64,000 bases of DNA, taken from Selenomonas sp. oral taxon 920 (GTDB lineage: Bacteria > Bacillota > Negativicutes > Selenomonadales > Selenomonadaceae). Below the pieces are notes generated by a model. The model saw only the letters and a program-made list of their open reading frames with translations, was not told the origin of the DNA and searched no databases. The stretch spans positions 1,387,001 to 1,451,000 of the forward strand of contig NZ_CP017042.1 in the NCBI RefSeq assembly GCF_001717585.1, given 5' to 3'. Shown in pieces: positions 58,788 to 64,000 of this stretch; within the stretch, counting starts at the first letter, position 1; every line of letters starts with the position of its first letter. The translations under genes were made by a program, and so were the position numbers.

Positions 58788-59327
58788 TTAGAGTTCCGCC
58801 ACCTCATCCTGCGGGGCGTTCATCTGCGCCTTTGCGGTGCGCAGGACATTCATCGCCTGATTCAGTCCCATCTCCGCCTGCTGCACGCCCTTGAAGGTGC
58901 TGCCGACATGTGCGATCAGCTGCTCGAATACCTGATTTGCATAGGCATCCGCATCACTCTGGAGACGCGCTGCGCTCGTCTGCGCCTGCTCCATGATCTC
59001 ACGCGCCTGGTCCTGCGACTGCTGCATGATTGCGCGCGCGCGTTCCTTCGCCTGAATGACAATCTCGCTGTCCTCAAGCATCTGATTCGCACGTGCCTGC
59101 GCAGAGTCGACAATCTCCTTTGCCTCCTCACGCGCACGATTGATAATGCTTTCCTGCTCCTGCATAATCTCCGCCGCACGGTTCAGCTCCTTCGGGAGAT
59201 CCATGCGCAGCTCCTCCACGAGATGCACAATCTCATCATCATTCACAAGAGCCTTGTCGCTGAAGGGGAGGTGTGATGCATCCGCAACCAGATCTTCGAG
59301 CTTTTTCAGCGTATCAACTACAGCCAT
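58788..59327 (-). CDS. Coiled-coil protein, ATP synthase b-like, unknown function
   Basis: A 179-residue protein made mostly of a long charged coiled coil (ELNRAAEIMQEQESIINRAR; AKERARAIMQQSQDQARE; QAREIMEQAQTSAARLQSDA), without a membrane anchor. It resembles DivIVA- or F-type b-subunit-like scaffold proteins found between coaD and rpmF in Negativicutes. The function is unknown. Confidence 0.75.
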   Translation of the reverse strand: MAVVDTLKKLEDLVADASHLPFSDKALVNDDEIVHLVEELRMDLPKELNRAAEIMQEQESIINRAREEAKEIVDSAQARANQMLEDSEIVIQAKERARAIMQQSQDQAREIMEQAQTSAARLQSDADAYANQVFEQLIAHVGSTFKGVQQAEMGLNQAMNVLRTAKAQMNAPQDEVAEL

Positions 59328-59363
59328 AAATCTATCTCCTTTTCCTGCACAGCCTCGAGCATC

Positions 59364-59855
59364 TTATCCACGAGACGGCCTTCCATACAGCTTCAATATT
59401 GCCCGCTCCACCGACGGAGGCACAATCCCCTGCACCGGTCCGCGGAAGCGGATGAGCTCACGCACCCCCGAGGAGCTGACAAAGGTCAGATCGGGGCGCG
59501 TCAGCAAAAAAATCGTATCGCTCTCCGGCATGAGGTGGCGGATCATCGCCGCGTGATTCTCCTCATACTCGAAGTCCTTCACCGAACGCAAACCACGCAC
59601 AACAACGCGTGCATTCTGTTGCTTCATGTAGTCCGTCAGGAGACCGGAGAACACATCCACACGTGCATTCGGTACGTGAGAGGTCGCCTCCCGCAGAAAG
59701 TGAATGCGGTCATCCAGAGGAAAGCACCCCTCCTTCTGGACGTTGTGAAAAATGCAGACAATGAGTTCATCGAACATGGACGCCGCGCGTTCCACAATGT
59801 CGATATGCCCCGTGGTCACGGGGTCAAAACTGCCGGCAAATACCGCTCGTCTCAT
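59364..59855 (-). CDS. coaD: Phosphopantetheine adenylyltransferase
   Basis: A 163-residue nucleotidyltransferase of coenzyme A synthesis: AGSFDPVTTGHIDIVERA with the T/HxGH motif, and FVSSSGVRELIRF near the end. It makes dephospho-CoA from 4'-phosphopantetheine and ATP. GAGGAGG precedes the ATG, which overlaps the rsmD stop by 4 bp. Confidence 0.96.
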   Translation of the reverse strand: MRRAVFAGSFDPVTTGHIDIVERAASMFDELIVCIFHNVQKEGCFPLDDRIHFLREATSHVPNARVDVFSGLLTDYMKQQNARVVVRGLRSVKDFEYEENHAAMIRHLMPESDTIFLLTRPDLTFVSSSGVRELIRFRGPVQGIVPPSVERAILKLYGRPSRG

Positions 59856-60406
59856 TCCTGCACCTCCTCGGCATAAAAACATATGCGCGCCGCACCATAG
59901 CGCCGCTCACGCACGAGCGACAGTCTGCCGCGCCGCTCAACCAGAGCCTCGTCCGCGCCCTGTTCCAGAATGAGCAGCCCGTCTGCAGAGAGCAGAGTTC
60001 CCTCCGACATTGCGGCGAGAACACGTGCATTGTCACCGCGAGCATACGGCGGGTCGGCAAAGACGAGGTCGAATGTGCACCCCTCCTGCGAAAGAGCTGC
60101 AAGCTGCCCGTAGACATCGCCGCGGCGCAGCTCTGCGTGCGCCTCCATCTTCGTCCGACGGACATTCTCCGCCAAAATCGCGTATGTTGTGCGATCCACA
60201 AGCACGGCGCGCGCCGCTCCGCGAGAGAGTGCCTCAAGTGCAAGCGCCCCCGTCCCTGCGAAGAGATCGAGTACCTGTGCATCATAGACGCGTGCGCCAA
60301 GCATACTAAAGAGAGCCTCACGCGTGCGGTCAGCCGTCGGACGCGTCCCCTCCCCCGCAGGGGATTTCAGACGTGTGCCGCGCGCACTGCCCGTAATGAT
60401 CCGCAT
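59852..60406 (-). CDS. rsmD: 16S rRNA (guanine966-N2)-methyltransferase
   Basis: A 184-residue SAM methyltransferase: MRIITGSARGTRLKSPAGEG and RPTADRTREALFSML, LDLFAGTGALALEALSRGA, and catalytic FADPPY. Coupled to coaD by a 4-bp overlap, the usual rsmD-coaD pair. Confidence 0.95.
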   Translation of the reverse strand: MRIITGSARGTRLKSPAGEGTRPTADRTREALFSMLGARVYDAQVLDLFAGTGALALEALSRGAARAVLVDRTTYAILAENVRRTKMEAHAELRRGDVYGQLAALSQEGCTFDLVFADPPYARGDNARVLAAMSEGTLLSADGLLILEQGADEALVERRGRLSLVRERRYGAARICFYAEEVQE

Positions 60407-60654
60407 CGCATTCCTCCCGCTATTCTACTATAGGCTTTCCTATTCTACCACAATTCGCATTCGTATTTCAACAGGTCGATATTCTCAGTTCGCCTATGTG
60501 CGTAAATTATTCATTGTCGTCATAGGTCATCCCTCCGATCTCGTTGTATTTCATTTCATTTGCTATGGTCACATTTACCAAGCACTGCGCATGATTTTGT
60601 GCATTTTTCCCTGCACCTTTTCGTAGAGGAAATCGTTCGACAGGAAACACGGGA

Positions 60655-60683
60655 TTGCAGAACACAGCGGTATCCAGTAAAAT
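60655..60683 (+). promoter_or_regulatory. Promoter of the DUF4127 gene
   Basis: TTGCAG, 17 bp, TAAAAT, ending 47 bp before the ATG at 60731. The remainder of the 60,407-60,654 gap holds nothing I can support; a 63-codon minus frame there lacks a start signal. Confidence 0.7.
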
Positions 60684-60730
60684 ACTTTTGATGGACACGA
60701 ATGACGCAGCAAAAGAGAGGAGAATGTTGC

Positions 60731-62428
60731 ATGAGAAAGGATTTCGGGATTGTCGCCGTTTTTCTTATGCTCTCCCTCCTCCTCTTTCACATTGTATTTC
60801 ATCCGACCGATGCGGATGAGTGGCGCACGCTGTCCACTGCGACGGAAATGGAGCATGATGCGAGGAAGCATCCGATTCTCCTCGTACCGCTCGACTCACG
60901 CCCCCCCTGCAGAGAGTTTGTTGTAAATGGCGGAAAAATTATCGGGCGCGAAATCATAACGCCGCCGACAGAGTATATGGACTACTACTCGAAGCCCGGC
61001 GACACAAAAGCACTGCGCCACTGGCTTGCGGAACAAGCGGGCGGGGCGGATGCCGTCATTCTCTCGATTGATCAGCTGCTCTCGGGGGGACTGCTCGCAG
61101 CACGTGAGGCACATATTTCTCATGCCGACATCAACGAGCTTGCCGCATATCTGCGCACCCTGCACGCGGCGCATCCAAGCACACCACTGCACGCCTTCTA
61201 CATCCTGCCGCGTGCGATTCCGCAGGACGGGATCGAGGGCTGGCGTGAGCGACGCGCACTGCTCGCCTATGCACGTCTCCTCGGACGTGCAGGCGAAGGA
61301 CTGCCCGTCGATGAGGACGAGATGGAGCGGCTGCGCGGAGAGTTCCCGCCCGACGATCTGGAAAAATATCTTGCGCACTTCGATGAGAGCACGGCTCTTG
61401 CCTCCATGCTCATCGAGCTCACGGAGGAGGGGGTGCTCACGCGTCTCATCCTCGGGCAGGACGACGGCGAGGAGTACTCCGTCGGCAATCTGAAAAAAAA
61501 GGAACTTGCCGCCCTGCTTGCACAAAAGAACATCGCCCAAGAGCGGGCGATGATCGTGCACGGCGCGGACGAGATCGCGCTCTCCATGCTTACACGGCTC
61601 TCCGTGGATGAACTGCGCACACACGGCGGTGCTGTTCCGCGCATCGCCCTGCGCTATGCGCGGGCGGATATGGCAGATATGATTTTCCCATTCATGGCGG
61701 TCTCGAACGATGTGACGGCACGGGAGAAGATTGCAATGCTCGGCACAGCTCTCGCAGAGAACGGCACGAGCAGCGACCTTACCCTCCTTATCTCGGCGGG
61801 AGACAGCGGTGCGGATACGCTCGGCACGCGAGCCCCCGCCGCAGCCGCCGTCAAGGATATGCTGGCAGCAAGGACACCCGTTGCGCTCGTCGATCTCTCG
61901 CGTCACTTTCACGCGGAGGAGACGCTGCTCCCGATTCTGGTGGGAAAGAACGTACCTGTAAATGCACTCGCGGCATATGCGGGATGGAATACGGCGAGCA
62001 ACGCGATCGGTACGGCACTCGCGCAGGCTGTCCTCTATCACTGTGCCATGCAGAGAGCTGAAAACACAGAGGAGCGCGCGCGTGCCGCCTATGCAAATCT
62101 CGCGTTTCTCACGGGACGCATCGCAGAGGACGAATTTTATCTGAAGGAGACGATCGACCGCGTCAACGATGCGCTCCGCAATGCGGGCTATCGGAACACT
62201 GCCGACCTCGACCTCACGCGCAGCTGGCGCTGGGCAAATGATCTGCTCGCAAACGATCTGAACCGCCGCATCCGCAGCTATGAATCCACCGCCGCATTTC
62301 GCGCCCCGTTTGTGCAAAACAATATACGGCTGCGTGCGGTGCGGAGCAATATCACGGCATACTATCCGTGGCCACGCACGTTCGAGATTCGGATGGAGTC
62401 GCATCCGAATCTCGAAATATCCCCATAA
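60731..62428 (+). CDS. DUF4127 family protein, membrane-anchored or secreted
   Basis: A 565-residue DUF4127 protein: N-terminal hydrophobic segment (IVAVFLMLSLLLFHIVF) and typical PILLVPLDSRPPCREFVV, ILSIDQLLSGGLLAAR, YILPRAIPQ, GAGDSG-type LLISAGDSGADTLG, LNALAAYAGWNTASNAIG-like motif. The family is widespread in Firmicutes; its biochemical role is unknown. GAGAGGAGA precedes the ATG; in the track-wide frame a further 10 codons upstream are open but unsupported. Confidence 0.85.
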   Translation: MRKDFGIVAVFLMLSLLLFHIVFHPTDADEWRTLSTATEMEHDARKHPILLVPLDSRPPCREFVVNGGKIIGREIITPPTEYMDYYSKPGDTKALRHWLAEQAGGADAVILSIDQLLSGGLLAAREAHISHADINELAAYLRTLHAAHPSTPLHAFYILPRAIPQDGIEGWRERRALLAYARLLGRAGEGLPVDEDEMERLRGEFPPDDLEKYLAHFDESTALASMLIELTEEGVLTRLILGQDDGEEYSVGNLKKKELAALLAQKNIAQERAMIVHGADEIALSMLTRLSVDELRTHGGAVPRIALRYARADMADMIFPFMAVSNDVTAREKIAMLGTALAENGTSSDLTLLISAGDSGADTLGTRAPAAAAVKDMLAARTPVALVDLSRHFHAEETLLPILVGKNVPVNALAAYAGWNTASNAIGTALAQAVLYHCAMQRAENTEERARAAYANLAFLTGRIAEDEFYLKETIDRVNDALRNAGYRNTADLDLTRSWRWANDLLANDLNRRIRSYESTAAFRAPFVQNNIRLRAVRSNITAYYPWPRTFEIRMESHPNLEISP

Positions 62429-62437
62429 CACAAAGAC

Positions 62438-62466
62438 CGAAGCCGCAATGACTTCGGTCTTTTCAT
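62438..62466. terminator. Bidirectional terminator between DUF4127 and exbD genes
   Basis: GACCGAAG and CTTCGGTC around a 9-nt loop, with AAA before and TTTTC after. Serves both convergent genes. Confidence 0.85.
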
Positions 62467-62474
62467 ATACATCC

Positions 62475-62873
62475 TCATTCCGCCGCAAGTCCGAACCGCG
62501 TGATCCCTTCCCTGCGGAACTTGTCCAGCAGCTCCATGACACCGCTGTAGTTCAGATCCCCATCTGCACGGACAACAACGGCGAACCGCTGATTTTTCTG
62601 GCTCTCGACACGCGCACGGCGCAGGAGCGTCGCCTCGTCGATCTGCTGATCCTCAAGCCAGAGCGAGCCGTCCTTGCGCACGGTAACGAGATAGGTCACG
62701 TTCAGCTGCGTCTGTGCCGTCTGTGCCTTTGGCAGATTCACATCCACGGTTTTGAGGTTCACCATGTAGAGCGTGCTCATGATAAAGAACACAAGCAGGA
62801 AGAACATGATATCGATCATGGGGATGATCATGATCTCAGGCTTTTCAAACGCCCTCCTGTCGCGCAGCCTCAT
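62475..62873 (-). CDS. exbD: ExbD/TolR-type biopolymer transport protein
   Basis: A 132-residue inner-membrane protein: short cytosolic start, one membrane helix with the key Asp (MIIPMIDIMFFLLVFFIMSTLYM), and a periplasmic domain (VDVNLPKAQTAQ...VVVRADGDLNYSGVMELLDKF). Part of the proton-driven ExbB-ExbD motor that energises TonB or Tol. The ATG overlaps the exbB stop by 4 bp. Confidence 0.93.
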   Translation of the reverse strand: MRLRDRRAFEKPEIMIIPMIDIMFFLLVFFIMSTLYMVNLKTVDVNLPKAQTAQTQLNVTYLVTVRKDGSLWLEDQQIDEATLLRRARVESQKNQRFAVVVRADGDLNYSGVMELLDKFRREGITRFGLAAE

Positions 62874-63559
62874 ACCCCATCACCTTCCACCGATTCTCCC
62901 ATATGCAAAGAGGTATCAATCACGCCCTTGACTCCTGCCGCACGCGCCAGTTCTACACGGCTGCTCTCAGCAGCCGAGAAGCACATCTCCATATCCGTGA
63001 CAATGTTCTCAATGCGCTGCGAGAAATACGCGTGTACGGCAAGCGCGATGATCGCAACGCACAGCCCCATTGCCGTCGCAATGAGGGCCTCGCCGACACC
63101 GCCTGTAATGGCACTCGGCTCCCCCGCCTCGATGTTGAAGACACTGAACGTCGAGATCATACCGCTGATCGTACCAAGGAGCCCGAGGAGCGGCGCCATT
63201 GTGACAATCACACTCAGATAGTACATGCGGCTGCGCAGCTTCGAAAGTGCGATACCGGACTGAATCTCCATGTAGGAGGACATCTTGCGCGAGTTCTTGC
63301 TGTTCTTCGTAACAGCACCAAACAGGATGTCCGCAATCGAACCGCGCTGCGTGTTCGTCAGCTCGACTGCCTCCTTGAAGCGCTCGTTGGAAATATTCAG
63401 CATGAATTCCCGTGCAAATGCGCGTCCCGCATCTGCGCGGGCAAAGTAGAATGCGCGCTCAATGCCGATAAAGACAACAAAAATGGATGCCGCAAGCAGG
63501 AAGTACATAACGAGACCACCCTGCCGAAAAAAATCAAAGCCTTGTGAAATAAACTCCAT
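62870..63559 (-). CDS. exbB: ExbB/TolQ/MotA-type proton channel protein
   Basis: A 229-residue protein with three membrane helices: GGLVMYFLLAASIFVVFIGIERAF, VIVTMAPLLGLLGTISGMISTF (conserved T/G motif) and GVGEALIATAMGLCVAIIALAVHAYF. Partner of ExbD. ATG at 63559 behind the promoter at 63,623-63,651. Confidence 0.93.
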   Translation of the reverse strand: MEFISQGFDFFRQGGLVMYFLLAASIFVVFIGIERAFYFARADAGRAFAREFMLNISNERFKEAVELTNTQRGSIADILFGAVTKNSKNSRKMSSYMEIQSGIALSKLRSRMYYLSVIVTMAPLLGLLGTISGMISTFSVFNIEAGEPSAITGGVGEALIATAMGLCVAIIALAVHAYFSQRIENIVTDMEMCFSAAESSRVELARAAGVKGVIDTSLHMGESVEGDGV

Positions 63560-63622
63560 TCGTACAACCTTTCTTTCCCCTGTGGGGCATGACAGTGCAA
63601 TCATCGTCTGATAATTTCCCCT

Positions 63623-63651
63623 ATTTTACTATATATTTATTCTTGCGTCAA
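63623..63651 (-). promoter_or_regulatory. Promoter of exbB-exbD
   Basis: TTGACG, 17 bp, TAAAAT on the minus strand, about 63 bp upstream of the exbB ATG. Confidence 0.8.
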
Positions 63652-63694
63652 CGATAACAAATATCATTATAATGCTTTATCAGCACCGAATGTC

Positions 63695-63723
63695 TTGCAG
63701 ACCATGTGAAAAAATATTATAAT
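63695..63723 (+). promoter_or_regulatory. Promoter of the SbmA/YddA-like transporter gene
   Basis: TTGCAG, 17 bp, TATAAT, 33 bp before the TTG start. A second TATAAT-like element (ATTATAATG near 63,667) lies upstream. Confidence 0.8.
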
Positions 63724-63756
63724 GAAAACCGTTCGTTCAATGAAGGAGGATATGGA

Positions 63757-64000
63757 TTGAAGTTCCCTCTTGCACGCGGTTTTTGGCATCTGTTCAAAGG
63801 ATATTGGAGTTCCCCCGAAAAGTGGAAGGCACGCGGATTGCTCACCTCGGTCATCGCGCTCAACCTTATCATGGTCTATCTGCTCGTGCGGATCAACGAC
63901 TGGTATCGCGTCTTCTACGACGCGCTGCAGGCGTATGACTGGGCATCGTTCTGGCCGCTCATCGGTGAGTTCACGGGACTCGCGTTCATCTATATTGTCA
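63757..64000 (+). CDS. SbmA/BacA/YddA-like ABC-type transporter (3' end outside window)
   Basis: The visible 81 residues from a TTG with AAGGAGG (FWHLFKGYWSSPEKWKARGL; ALNLIMVYLLVRINDWYRVF; ALQAYDWASFWPLIGEF) match the start of SbmA/YddA-type transporters of peptides or vitamin B12, with one membrane helix and the NDWYRVFYDALQ motif. The ATP-binding half, if present, lies beyond the window. Confidence 0.8.
   Translation, partial: MKFPLARGFWHLFKGYWSSPEKWKARGLLTSVIALNLIMVYLLVRINDWYRVFYDALQAYDWASFWPLIGEFTGLAFIYIV

Noticed and set aside
60507-60698. 63-codon minus-strand frame upstream of the DUF4127 gene
   Set aside because: No ribosome binding site, and it overlaps the promoter of the opposite gene; no family recognised.
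60896-62542. 548-codon minus-strand frame opposite the DUF4127 gene
   Set aside because: Antisense shadow; it also runs across the bidirectional terminator and into exbD.
1-64000. CRISPR arrays, tRNA and rRNA genes
   Set aside because: No regularly spaced direct repeats of CRISPR type and no tRNA cloverleaf or rRNA sequence noticed on either strand; weak tRNA-like hits cannot be excluded without a covariance search.

Overview
The window looks like a chromosome segment of a Negativicute close to Selenomonas/Centipeda (inference). The fatty-acid operon has a Firmicutes-type FapR regulator, FabK instead of FabI, and the order plsX-fabH-fabK-fabD-fabG-acpP-fabF-rnc. It sits beside genes of a diderm cell: ExbB/ExbD, an HlyD-type exporter and filamentous-haemagglutinin remnants. 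Base composition is moderately GC-rich, with AT-rich accessory islands.

Layout. 1-17.2 kb is most of a tailed-phage prophage. Leftward genes run from a zinc-ribbon protein through VapE primase/helicase, VRR-NUC, SNF2 helicase, ArpU-like regulator, HNH, small terminase, a ParB-methyltransferase fusion and an amidase to the large terminase, which leaves the window at base 1. A rightward arm encodes a DUF2800 nuclease, a DUF2815 protein and a family A DNA polymerase. 17.3-23.4 kb is accessory: an HTH protein whose ribosome binding site lies in a hairpin, a structured non-coding stretch, a four-gene module of two unknown proteins, a small HTH protein and a 762-residue zinc-hook AAA ATPase, then an ORF6N protein. 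The island ends inside comM, which is cut off right after its AMN motif.

24.8-41.3 kb is a mosaic of mobile and broken DNA. Three copies of one 1487-bp IS3-family element are present; two are inverted around a polymorphic-toxin tail and membrane genes, and one splits a haemagglutinin/toxin gene whose reading frame can be restored. There are also serine-recombinase and IS30 fragments, a DsbA/HxlR pair, a toxin-antitoxin-like pair and a three-gene ABC exporter set inside a second, ruined comM copy that is fused to a terminase tail. Terminase C-terminal and portal N-terminal fragments occur at two separate places (32-33.4 kb and 47.9-49.0 kb), each time on either side of an unrelated gene or gene pair.

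41.3-47.9 kb is nucleoside salvage: a purine permease, deoD, deoB, pyrimidine-nucleoside phosphorylase and a nucleoside transporter with an in-frame amber codon, with a divergent Crp/Fnr-type regulator. 49.1-60.4 kb is housekeeping, read leftward: rsmD-coaD-coiled-coil gene-DUF177-rpmF, then fapR-plsX-fabH-fabK-fabD-fabG-acpP, an FMN oxidoreductase, fabF and rnc. The fapR promoter overlaps a clear FapR-type operator. The right end holds a DUF4127 protein, exbB-exbD and the start of an SbmA/YddA-like transporter.

No tRNA, rRNA or CRISPR array was seen.
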